Source: Rhodoferax sp.
Lineage (GTDB): Bacteria > Pseudomonadota > Gammaproteobacteria > Burkholderiales > Burkholderiaceae_C
DNA: 7,256 nt
Assembly (NCBI GenBank): GCA_029865675.1
Contig: JARXAU010000061.1
Coordinates: 1-7,256, forward strand
Direction: 5' to 3'
Position 1 is the first letter of the stretch; every line of letters begins with the position of its first letter. Shown piece by piece: positions 1 to 7,256 of this stretch. Made by a program: the position numbers and the translations under genes. The notes under the pieces are model-generated. The model made no database searches and was not told where the DNA came from. It saw only the letters and a list, made by a program, of their open reading frames with translations.

Positions 1-224
1 GTGACCGCACGGGTGAGATTTACGTAATGCGCCACAACCCTCAGCACCGTTGGTTGTACTTTCCCCTCATGGAATCGACGCACGCTTTGCTTTTGAAGAC
101 ATACGACTCGAGCACCGATGGTCGTTGCCGTTTCATGGGCCACTCGGCCTTTGAAGACCCGACGACTCCAGCGGGTGCTGCTAAGCGCGAAAGCATCGAA
201 GTCCGCACGATGGCCTTCTTTTAG
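1..224 (+). CDS. CmcJ/NvfI-family oxidoreductase, C-terminal fragment (5' end outside window)
   Basis: This is the last 73 codons of a plus-strand gene that enters from the left edge, read in the frame beginning at base 3 and ending with TAG at 222-224. The fragment shows the family's typical ending: HRWLYFPLM, then LLLKTYDS, then FEDPTTP, then RESIEVR and a final FF. That pattern matches the CmcJ/NvfI group of Fe(II)/2-oxoglutarate-type oxidoreductases (related to cephamycin CmcJ and fungal AsaB/NvfI), recognised from memory. In bacteria most members have no known substrate, so no reaction is assigned. The N-terminal part, including most of any metal-binding residues, lies outside the window. 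The reading frame is intact to the stop. The gene is convergent with trhO and shows no functional link to the chaperone genes. Confidence 0.75.
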   Translation, partial: DRTGEIYVMRHNPQHRWLYFPLMESTHALLLKTYDSSTDGRCRFMGHSAFEDPTTPAGAAKRESIEVRTMAFF

Positions 225-361
225 GCCCACTGCTGAGCCGCACAAATTGGTGAAGCCAATTTCGGGTTTACGCCGCGATTGGTCTAATTGAAAGGGACCA
301 AAGTTTCAATGCAACAGGAGCAATTTAACTTTGATGGGCCAGACACGCGCGCCCGGTACGC
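225..361. other. Convergent intergenic region with inverted repeats
   Basis: This stretch lies between the stops of the CmcJ-like gene and trhO. It contains three perfect inverted repeats. The first is AAATTGG (244-250) with CCAATTT (256-262), with a 5-base loop. The second is TTGGTC (279-284) with GACCAA (296-301), with an 11-base spacer. The third is CAAAGTT (299-305) with AACTTTG (327-333), with a 21-base spacer and a further TGC/GCA pair inside. None has a clear T-run directly after it on either strand, so a standard intrinsic terminator is not evident. It could still end one or both converging transcripts or bind a regulator. A 21-codon ORF (ATG at 309 to TGA at 374) runs into the end of trhO on the opposite strand and is not called as a gene. 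Confidence 0.5.
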
Positions 362-1360
362 TCAACGTGACTGAGTGAGCGCATCGTGCGAACTGCGCAC
401 TAGAACACCATCTTCAGCCACCCGCCCAATATGCGTTTGCGCCCGTGCTTTGGCCAGCAACCATTGGCGCTGCCGCTCCCGTGCACTGTCTTTTTGTGCG
501 GCGGTGCTGGTGGCAAAGCAGCGTGGGCAGCTCACGCCCAGCTCAAACTCGGGTGAATCCAAAGCGCCTTCGGGCAGGGGCTGGCGGCAGCAGCGGCACA
601 GATGGTGGTCTCCGGGCTGCAGGCCGTGGCCGACCGAGACGCGCTCGTCAAACACAAAGCATTCGCCCCGCCACAGGCTGTGCGCCTCGGGCACGGTTTC
701 CAGGTATTTCAGGATGCCACCCTCCAAGTGAAACACTTCCTCAAAGCCCTGGGCGCGCAGCAAGGCGGTGGACTTTTCGCAGCGTATGCCGCCGGTGCAA
801 AACATGGCGACCTTGGGTTTTTTGCCCTCGCGCGCCTGTAGCGCAGGCGCTTGCGCGGCCCAGGCGGGCAACTCGGAAAAGGTTTTGATGCGCGGGTTCA
901 GTGCTCCGGCAAACGTGCCTATCGCCACTTCGTAGTCGTTGCGCGTGTCCACCACCACCACGCTCGGGTCGCTGATCAAGGCGTTCCAGTGTTCGGGTTT
1001 GACGTAGGTGCCCGCGCCCGTGGTGGGGCTGATACCAGGCACGCCCAGGGTGACGATCTCTTTTTTCAGCCGCACCTTCATGCGGTGAAAGGGCGCCGTG
1101 TCCGACCACGATTCCTTGTGGACCAGCGCGGCAAAGGCGGAGTCGGCGCGCAAATAGGCCAGCACCGCGTGCACGTCGTCGGGCGCACCTGCAATGGTGC
1201 TGTTAATACCTTCGCGCGCCAGCAAGAAGATGCCTTTGACCTGGCGCTCAAGGCATAGCCGCAGGAGGGAAGGGCGGCGCTGCGCGTAGTCGGGCAGATC
1301 TACAAACAGGTAAAAAGCTGCAGTGAGGTAGCGCGCGCTGGGCATCGGTAAGCGACTCAT
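362..1360 (-). CDS. trhO: tRNA uridine(34) hydroxylase TrhO (rhodanese-related, YceA family)
   Basis: The 332-residue protein belongs to the family that hydroxylates the wobble uridine U34 of certain tRNAs to 5-hydroxyuridine using O2. This is the first step towards the cmo5U-type modification that broadens codon reading (family knowledge from E. coli and Bacillus). An N-terminal domain spans about residues 8-105. A rhodanese domain at about 125-225 carries the active loop CTGGIRCEK at 188-196, with Cys188 the expected catalytic residue. A Cys-rich C-terminal part has Cys255, 257, 258, 278 and 281, which may hold a metal. The length is close to that of E. coli TrhO (about 350). The ATG at 1360 gives a family-like N terminus; Met6 is an alternative. 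A GGAGG (1374-1378, minus strand) lies 13 bases upstream, a rather long spacing. The gene starts 33 bases after the dnaJ stop with no terminator between them, so co-transcription with dnaJ is likely. Confidence 0.88.
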   Translation of the reverse strand: MSRLPMPSARYLTAAFYLFVDLPDYAQRRPSLLRLCLERQVKGIFLLAREGINSTIAGAPDDVHAVLAYLRADSAFAALVHKESWSDTAPFHRMKVRLKKEIVTLGVPGISPTTGAGTYVKPEHWNALISDPSVVVVDTRNDYEVAIGTFAGALNPRIKTFSELPAWAAQAPALQAREGKKPKVAMFCTGGIRCEKSTALLRAQGFEEVFHLEGGILKYLETVPEAHSLWRGECFVFDERVSVGHGLQPGDHHLCRCCRQPLPEGALDSPEFELGVSCPRCFATSTAAQKDSARERQRQWLLAKARAQTHIGRVAEDGVLVRSSHDALTQSR

Positions 1361-1393
1361 GCTGCGCCTGTTGCCTCCATGGCTCGGACGGTG

Positions 1394-2530
1394 CTAACTA
1401 AAAAAGCCCTTGAGCTTGTCTTTCCAGCTGTCCCCCGAAGGCGAATGCTTGCCGCCGCCTTTTTTGAACGATTCGTCGAGTTCCCGCATCAGCTTGCGCT
1501 GGTGCTCGCTGAGCTTGACTGGGGTTTCGACCGTGATGTGGCAATAAAGATCGCCGGGATAGCTGGAGCGCACGCCCTTGATGCCCTTGCCGCGCAGACG
1601 GAATTGTTTGCCCGTTTGGGTGCCTTCGGGTAGGTCGATCGCCGCTTTGCCCGCCAGCGTGGGCACGTCGATTTCCCCTCCCAAGGCCGCCGTGACCATG
1701 CCAATGGGCACGGTGCAATGCAAGTCGTCACCATCGCGCTCAAAAATGTCGTGCTTTTTCAGGCGGATTTCAATGTAGAGGTCGCCCGCTGGTCCGCCAT
1801 TGGTACCCGCTTCGCCATTGCCCGCGCTGCGAATGCGCATGCCTGCGTCGATGCCTGCCGGAATTTTGACTTCCAGCGTTTTTTGGCGCTTGATCTTGCC
1901 TTGGCCCGAACACGCGGAGCAAGGTTCAGCAATGATTTTCCCCACGCCACGGCAGGTGGGGCAGGTTTGTTGCACGCTGAAAAAGCCTTGGCGCATTTGC
2001 ACCGCGCCCGCGCCGCCACAGGTGCCGCAGGGTTTGATCTGGCTGCCGGGCTTGGCGCCCGAGCCCGCGCACACCTCGCAGTTGTCCAGGGTGGGGATGC
2101 GGATTTGTGCGTCCTTGCCATTGGCGGCTTCCTCCAAGGTCATTTCCATGGCGTAGCTCAGGTCGCCACCGCGAAACACCTGGCGACCGCCGCCCGCGCG
2201 CCCGCGTTGTTGGCCGAACATATCACCAAAAATGTCGCCAAAGGCCTCGGCAAATCCGCCAAAGCCTTCCCCGCCGCCGGGGCCGCCGCGCATATTGGGG
2301 TCCACACCGGCGTGGCCGTGCTGGTCGTAGGCTGCACGCTTTTGCGGGTCAGACAGCATCTCGTAGGCCTCTTTGGCTTCTTTGAACTTGACCTCGGCCG
2401 CCTTGGATTCCTCGCCTTGGTTGCGGTCCGGATGAAACTTCATCGCCAGCTTGCGGTAGGACTTTTTAATTTCCTCGTCCGACGCGTTTTTGGGCACGCC
2501 CAGAATCTCGTAAAAATCTCTTTTGGCCAT
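1394..2530 (-). CDS. dnaJ: Chaperone DnaJ (type I Hsp40)
   Basis: This cytosolic co-chaperone binds unfolded protein, hands it to DnaK and stimulates DnaK ATP hydrolysis. At 378 residues it is full length. The J domain occupies about residues 4-70, with the essential HPD motif at 33-35. A Gly/Phe-rich linker follows at about 75-120. The zinc-binding region has four CxxCxGxG-type repeats: CEVCAGSG (151-158), CGTCGGAG (168-175), CPTCRGVG (190-197) and CSACSGQG (204-211). Beta-sandwich substrate-binding domains and the dimerisation tail run from about 215 to the end. The start is the canonical MAKRDFYEIL. A GGAG (2543-2546, minus strand) sits 12 bases before the ATG, somewhat far. The gene follows dnaK by 95 bases, and that gap holds a terminator-like hairpin. 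No separate heat-shock promoter is visible in the gap, so expression probably depends on read-through from dnaK. Confidence 0.98.
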   Translation of the reverse strand: MAKRDFYEILGVPKNASDEEIKKSYRKLAMKFHPDRNQGEESKAAEVKFKEAKEAYEMLSDPQKRAAYDQHGHAGVDPNMRGGPGGGEGFGGFAEAFGDIFGDMFGQQRGRAGGGRQVFRGGDLSYAMEMTLEEAANGKDAQIRIPTLDNCEVCAGSGAKPGSQIKPCGTCGGAGAVQMRQGFFSVQQTCPTCRGVGKIIAEPCSACSGQGKIKRQKTLEVKIPAGIDAGMRIRSAGNGEAGTNGGPAGDLYIEIRLKKHDIFERDGDDLHCTVPIGMVTAALGGEIDVPTLAGKAAIDLPEGTQTGKQFRLRGKGIKGVRSSYPGDLYCHITVETPVKLSEHQRKLMRELDESFKKGGGKHSPSGDSWKDKLKGFFS

Positions 2531-2556
2531 TGTGAATGCGTGCTCCGTAACAACAG

Positions 2557-2594
2557 AAAAGCCGCGTTGAACTCCAAACGGCGTTCAGCGCGGC
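2557..2594 (-). terminator. Terminator-like hairpin between dnaK and dnaJ (candidate attenuator)
   Basis: Read on the minus strand, GCCGCGCTGAAC (2594-2583) can pair with GTTCAACGCGGC (2572-2561) across a 10-base loop. This gives a 12-position stem with a single C-A mismatch, followed at once by TTTT (2560-2557) and then CTGTTGTT. That is the form of an intrinsic terminator with a short, imperfect U-run, so partial termination is plausible. It lies inside the operon, after the dnaK stop and before the dnaJ ribosome binding site. It would therefore lower dnaJ and trhO relative to dnaK. It could instead be an mRNA-stability or processing hairpin; nothing here proves termination. Confidence 0.55.
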
Positions 2595-2603
2595 AGGTTT
2601 TAA

Positions 2604-2617
2604 GCAGCCGGTGCTGC
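2604..2617 (-). other. Small hairpin just after the dnaK stop
   Basis: On the minus strand GCAGC (2617-2613) pairs with GCTGC (2608-2604) across a 4-base loop. It lies 8 bases after the dnaK stop and 9 bases before the larger terminator-like hairpin. An overlapping alternative pairing, GGCAG (2618-2614) with CTGCC (2596-2592), would destroy this hairpin and take three bases from the foot of the larger stem. The two structures are therefore mutually exclusive on paper. The stems are short, so the call is only a structural observation. Confidence 0.35.
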
Positions 2618-2625
2618 CTGGTAAC

Positions 2626-4554
<1,929 letters not shown>

Positions 4555-4595
4555 GATGAAACTCCTGCTGATTCAAAAAAATTGGATAAAAAAGA

Positions 4596-4623
4596 AGTAG
4601 GGGCGAGCGGCACACATTTCAAG
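4596..4623 (-). promoter_or_regulatory. Sigma-32 (heat-shock) promoter upstream of dnaK
   Basis: On the minus strand the -35 is CTTGAAA (4623-4617), an exact match to the heat-shock consensus. A 13-base spacer is followed by the -10 CCCCTACT (4603-4596), which compares with CCCCATnT. The expected transcript start is near 4590, giving a 5' leader of about 35 bases that is rich in T-runs and contains the AGGAG ribosome site of dnaK. The layout matches the proposed grpE promoter in -35 sequence and spacing. Position in front of dnaK strongly favours a real promoter, but the start site is inferred. Confidence 0.75.
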
Positions 4624-4646
4624 TGCAGCTGCCCGCACGGGCGCAT

Positions 4647-5189
4647 TTATTTGGGCGCCGCAACGGTGACCAACGCCGGACGCAAAACCCGGTCAAAGAT
4701 CAAATAGCCTTTTTGCAGCACCGCGACCACGGTGTTGGCCTCGTGTTCCGAGGGCACCACGCTGATGGCCTGGTGGTGGTGGGGGTCAAATTTGGTGCCG
4801 GCGGCAGGGTTGATGGCGATCACTTTGTTGCGCTCCAGCGCAGCAAGTAGCTGGCGCAAGGTGGCTTGCGCGCCTTCGTTGATCTGCTCCACGGTGGCGT
4901 CTTTGATGCCCAGACCGGCTTCTAGGCTGTCAGCCACGGGCAGCAGGCTCTCGGCAAAACTCTCCAGCGCAAATTTGCGGGCTTTGGACACTTCTTCCTC
5001 TGCGCGGCGGCGGGCGTTTTCAGAGTCGGCCTTGGCGCGCAAAAACTGGTCGGCCAGGTCGGCGGACTTGGCTTGCAGCAGGGCCAGATTAGTCAGGGCC
5101 TGGGCCAGTTGTTCCGCTTCGGAGAGTGGCGCCGGGGCCGGATGCTCGGCGGAGTCTTCGGGGGAGGGAGAGTGGGCGTTGTCAGACAT
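4647..5189 (-). CDS. grpE: Nucleotide exchange factor GrpE
   Basis: GrpE works as a dimer that releases ADP from DnaK, resetting the chaperone cycle; in E. coli it also acts as a thermosensor. From ATG at 5189 the protein has 180 residues, normal for the family. An acidic, Pro-rich disordered start (1-25) leads to a long helix and coiled coil (about 25-75, including RAKADSENARRR at 51-62). The four-helix region holds LESFAESLLPVADSLE (75-90). The C-terminal beta-wing has GTKFDPHHHQAIS (131-143) and the signature GYLIFDRVLRPALVTV (161-176). The same frame stays open upstream to TTG at 5315 and ATG at 5306. The 5189 start is preferred because its MSDN start resembles related proteins and because the heat-shock promoter lies inside the extension. 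No clear Shine-Dalgarno precedes ATG 5189, which is unusual beside dnaK. dnaK follows after 92 bases. Confidence 0.95.
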   Translation of the reverse strand: MSDNAHSPSPEDSAEHPAPAPLSEAEQLAQALTNLALLQAKSADLADQFLRAKADSENARRRAEEEVSKARKFALESFAESLLPVADSLEAGLGIKDATVEQINEGAQATLRQLLAALERNKVIAINPAAGTKFDPHHHQAISVVPSEHEANTVVAVLQKGYLIFDRVLRPALVTVAAPK

Positions 5190-5245
5190 GGATTTTCGGA
5201 ATAAAACGAAGGGCTGCGCCAGGCGGCGAAGAACGGACTCGCGGT

Positions 5246-5273
5246 AGTTTGGGTGCAAGCGGGCGCTTTCAAG
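5246..5273 (-). promoter_or_regulatory. Sigma-32 (heat-shock) promoter upstream of grpE
   Basis: On the minus strand the -35 is CTTGAAA (5273-5267), an exact heat-shock consensus match preceded by CC. A 13-base spacer leads to the -10 CCCAAACT (5253-5246), which compares with CCCCATnT. Transcription would begin near 5239, leaving a leader of about 50 bases before the grpE ATG at 5189. A 6-base inverted repeat, GCGGGC/GCCCGC (5259-5264 and 5278-5283), flanks the -35. No CIRCE element, the HrcA operator, is seen here or before dnaK. This argues for sigma-32 rather than HrcA control. Confidence 0.75.
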
Positions 5274-5315
5274 GGCTGCCCGCGCACGCCGAAACCACAG
5301 GCGCATGGGGGCCAA

Positions 5316-5663
5316 TCAGGTGCCGAGCAGTTCGACGTCAAATTTCAGCGTGGCGTTGGGCGGAATCACGCCGCCCGCTCCCCGCGCGCCATAACCCAGC
5401 GACGCGGGAATGATCAGCGTGCGGCTGCCGCCCACTTTCATACCGGCCACGCCTTCGTCCCAGCCTTGAATGACCTGGCCCGCGCCCAAGCGGAACACAA
5501 AAGGGTCGTTGCGGTCTTTGCTGGAGTCAAACTTGGCGCCTTGTTCGCCGTCGTTAAACAGCCAACCGGTGTAGTGCACGGTGACGTTTTTGCCGACCAC
5601 GGCAATTTCGCCGCTGCCTTCGACGGTGTCTACATATTGCAGGCCGGAGAGAGATGTTTGCAT
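5316..5663 (-). CDS. FKBP-type peptidyl-prolyl cis-trans isomerase
   Basis: This 115-residue single-domain FKBP speeds cis-trans isomerisation of Xaa-Pro bonds during folding. There is no signal peptide or membrane segment, so it is probably cytosolic. Pocket residues known from human FKBP12 can be matched: Tyr31 in VHYTGWL, Phe45-Asp46 in KFDSSKDR, Arg51, Phe55, Val64-Ile65 and Trp68 in GQVIQGWDEG, Tyr91 in LGYGARG, and Phe108 in KFDVELL. The position of FKBP12 His87 is Ala96 here, a position that varies in the family. The ATG at 5663 has a Shine-Dalgarno AAGGA (5670-5674, minus strand) 6 bases upstream, which fixes the start. It lies 80 bases after aroE and 126 bases before grpE. It may be co-transcribed with aroE and feed into the chaperone genes, but no promoter of its own was recognised. 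Confidence 0.95.
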   Translation of the reverse strand: MQTSLSGLQYVDTVEGSGEIAVVGKNVTVHYTGWLFNDGEQGAKFDSSKDRNDPFVFRLGAGQVIQGWDEGVAGMKVGGSRTLIIPASLGYGARGAGGVIPPNATLKFDVELLGT

Positions 5664-5743
5664 GGGAAGTCCTTGGGGTTTGATGAATAAAAGAGCAAGT
5701 CGAGAGAGTGAATCGGGAGAGTGTGCCTGCGTAAAACGACAGG

Positions 5744-6574
5744 TCAGAGCCGGGCTTGCACCGCGTGGAGCAGTGCCTCGGAGGCCTCTGGCAGCACGCC
5801 AAACCAGGCTTCAAACGCGGGCCGCGCCTGGTGAATCAGCATGCCCAAACCATAAGCCACCAGGTTGCCGCGCGCCAATGCGGCTTCAATCAAGGGCGTG
5901 CGCTGCGGCACGTAGACGATGTCAGATACCAGGGCGCTTAAAGGCAAGGGGTCCAGTGCCAGGTCCAGCGCGGGTTCGCCGTGCATGCCCTGGTTGGTGG
6001 TGTTGACCAGCAAGGCCACATCCGCCAGCGCGCCTGCGCGTTCATTCCACGGAACTGTGATTACGCGGGGGCCAAAGTCCATGGCAATCGCCTGGGCCTT
6101 GTCCTGGCTGCGGTTGCACACGCGCACCTGCGGCACCCCGGCGTCCAGCAGCGCAGCAAGCACCGCCCGCGCGGCGCCACCGGCGCCCACCACCAGGGCC
6201 GGTCCGGCATCGGCGCGCCAGCCGGGGCAGGACTCTTGCAGGCTGTGTAGGTAGCCAAAAGCGTCGGTGTTTTTGCCGGTGAGGCTGCCGTCGGCCTCCA
6301 CCACCACGGTGTTGATGGCGCCTATGCGCTGGGCCAAAGGCTCCACCCGGTCCACCAGCGCCAGGGCCGCCACTTTGTGCGGAATGGTCAGGTTGCAGCC
6401 GGCAAAGCCTAAGGTGGGCAGGGCACGCAGCGCTGCTTCCAGGTTCTCGGGGCGCACCGGCAACTGCACGTAGGCGCCGCGCAGCCCGTACTGGGCGATC
6501 CAATGGCTGTGGATGAACGGTGAGCGCGAATGCGCCACCGGCCAGCCCATCACCCCCGCCAGAACATAGGGCAT
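5744..6574 (-). CDS. aroE: Shikimate dehydrogenase (NADP+)
   Basis: AroE reduces 3-dehydroshikimate to shikimate with NADPH in the pathway to chorismate and aromatic amino acids. From ATG at 6574 it has 276 residues, a normal length. The shikimate-binding half shows SRSP at 16-19, NLTIPHK with the catalytic Lys67 at 61-67, Asn88 in GAINT and the catalytic Asp104 in KNTDAFG. The cofactor half has the glycine-rich loop GAGGAAR (130-136) and NRSQDKA (154-160), an NRS/T..K pattern typical of NADP-dependent enzymes. YVPQRTPL (221-228) and GLGMLIHQ (242-249) complete it. The usual GNP near the N terminus is GWP here (10-12). The frame is open further upstream. A GTG at 6628, just after the rpoD stop, would add 18 residues, and no Shine-Dalgarno decides between the two. 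The gap to rpoD is 58 bases without a terminator, so co-transcription with rpoD is possible. Confidence 0.93.
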   Translation of the reverse strand: MPYVLAGVMGWPVAHSRSPFIHSHWIAQYGLRGAYVQLPVRPENLEAALRALPTLGFAGCNLTIPHKVAALALVDRVEPLAQRIGAINTVVVEADGSLTGKNTDAFGYLHSLQESCPGWRADAGPALVVGAGGAARAVLAALLDAGVPQVRVCNRSQDKAQAIAMDFGPRVITVPWNERAGALADVALLVNTTNQGMHGEPALDLALDPLPLSALVSDIVYVPQRTPLIEAALARGNLVAYGLGMLIHQARPAFEAWFGVLPEASEALLHAVQARL

Positions 6575-6632
6575 GGACGCCGGTGGTAGCGCGGCGCTTG
6601 CCACGCCCGCAAGGGCTTGCTCAGCCACGGCT

Positions 6633-7256
6633 TTACAGTGTGTCGGTAAAGCTGCGCAGCTTGTCGCTGCGGCTGGGGTGCTTGAGCTTGCGCAGCGCCT
6701 TGGCCTCAATCTGGCGGATGCGCTCGCGCGTCACGTCAAACTGCTTGCCCACTTCTTCTAAGGTGTGGTCGCTGGCCATCTCAATGCCAAAGCGCATGCG
6801 CAGCACTTTGGCTTCGCGTGGCGTGAGGCTGTCTAGGATGTCTTTCACCACATCGCGCAATCCCGCTTGCATCGCCGCTTCCATGGGCGCGGTGTTGGCG
6901 CCGTCTTCAATAAAGTCGCCCAGGTGGCTGTCGTCGTCGTCACCGATCGGTGTTTCCATCGAAATCGGTTCTTTGGCGATCTTCATAATCTTGCGGATTT
7001 TGTCCTCAGGAATCTCCATGCGCTCGGCCAGCACGCTGGCGTCGGGCTCAAAGCCAAACTCTTGCAGGTGCTGGCGGCTGATGCGGTTCATCTTGTTGAT
7101 GGTTTCGATCATGTGCACCGGAATGCGGATGGTGCGCGCCTGGTCGGCAATCGAGCGGGTAATGGCCTGGCGAATCCACCAGGTGGCATAGGTAGAGAAC
7201 TTGTAGCCCCGGCGGTACTCAAACTTGTCGACCGCTTTCATCAGGCCGATATTGCC
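6633..7256 (-). CDS. rpoD: RNA polymerase sigma factor RpoD (sigma-70), C-terminal part
   Basis: The gene enters from the right edge; the last 207 codons are present, ending with TAA at 6635-6633. RpoD directs RNA polymerase to housekeeping promoters. Within the fragment, residues 9-36 are regions 2.3-2.4 (GYKFSTYATWWIRQAITR), which melt and read the -10 element. Region 3 begins with RTIRIPVHM (42-50). The acidic finger 97-118 (PISMETPIGDDDDSHLGDF onward) is region 3.2, which reaches towards the active centre. Region 4 begins at LTPREAKVLRMRFG (144-157), with the -35-binding helix-turn-helix at about 166-185 (LEEVGKQF, VTRERIRQIEAKALRK). The ending HPSRSDKLRSF is typical of primary sigma factors, separating it from RpoS and RpoH. 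The sequence is intact with no odd residues seen. No terminator with a T-run follows it. Confidence 0.98.
   Translation of the reverse strand, partial: GNIGLMKAVDKFEYRRGYKFSTYATWWIRQAITRSIADQARTIRIPVHMIETINKMNRISRQHLQEFGFEPDASVLAERMEIPEDKIRKIMKIAKEPISMETPIGDDDDSHLGDFIEDGANTAPMEAAMQAGLRDVVKDILDSLTPREAKVLRMRFGIEMASDHTLEEVGKQFDVTRERIRQIEAKALRKLKHPSRSDKLRSFTDTL

Noticed and set aside
309..374. 21-codon ORF MQQEQFNF... on the plus strand
   Set aside because: It has only a weak GGGA upstream, no recognised homologue, and runs into the 3' end of trhO on the other strand. It is mentioned in the intergenic entry but not called as a gene.
1357..1380. Seven-codon ORF (MEATGAA) before trhO, whose stop overlaps the trhO start as ATGA
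   Set aside because: It resembles a coupled leader peptide, but it has no ribosome site of its own and its second and third codons lie on the GGAGG that probably serves trhO. Chance is the simpler explanation.
4555..4595. RNA thermometer in the dnaK leader
   Set aside because: The leader is T-rich on the coding strand, but no stretch complementary to the AGGAG ribosome site is close enough to form a convincing temperature-sensitive hairpin.
4631..4642. GCCC/GGGC hairpin after the grpE stop
   Set aside because: A 4-base stem with no T-run directly after it is not a convincing terminator. It lies just upstream of the dnaK promoter and is common in GC-rich sequence.
6593..6632. Possible terminator between rpoD and aroE
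   Set aside because: Only short GC stems such as GCCC/GGGC can be drawn, and no T-run follows in the direction of transcription.

Overview
The window reads as a chromosomal segment of a betaproteobacterium, most likely of the family Comamonadaceae (Rhodoferax, Polaromonas or a similar genus). This is judged from high-GC codon usage and from the character of the RpoD, DnaK, DnaJ and GrpE proteins. The genus is an inference; no database comparison was possible. Almost all of the sequence is ordinary housekeeping coding DNA. There is no mobile element, CRISPR array, tRNA or rRNA.

Layout: the left edge (1-224) holds the 3' end of a plus-strand gene for a CmcJ/NvfI-family oxidoreductase. A 137-base convergent intergenic stretch follows, containing several inverted repeats. 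From 362 to the right edge every gene is on the minus strand. Read in the direction of transcription (right to left) they are: rpoD (3' end of the housekeeping sigma factor), aroE (shikimate dehydrogenase), a small cytosolic FKBP-type prolyl isomerase, grpE, dnaK, dnaJ and trhO (rhodanese-domain tRNA U34 hydroxylase).

The core is the Hsp70 chaperone operon. DnaK is the ATP-driven chaperone, DnaJ delivers substrates and stimulates ATP hydrolysis, and GrpE releases ADP. Two sites resembling heat-shock (sigma-32) promoters are visible, one before grpE and one before dnaK. Both have an exact CTTGAAA -35 and an identical 13-base spacer before a C-rich -10. The dnaK-dnaJ gap carries a hairpin followed by a T-run in the direction of transcription, a candidate partial terminator that could keep DnaJ below DnaK. 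trhO starts only 33 bases after dnaJ and probably shares its transcript, which would place a wobble-uridine tRNA modification under heat-shock control. The FKBP prolyl isomerase directly upstream of grpE adds another protein-folding function.

No wholly new system is evident. The points most worth checking are the paired heat-shock promoters, the dnaK-dnaJ attenuator-like structure, and the attachment of trhO to the chaperone operon.
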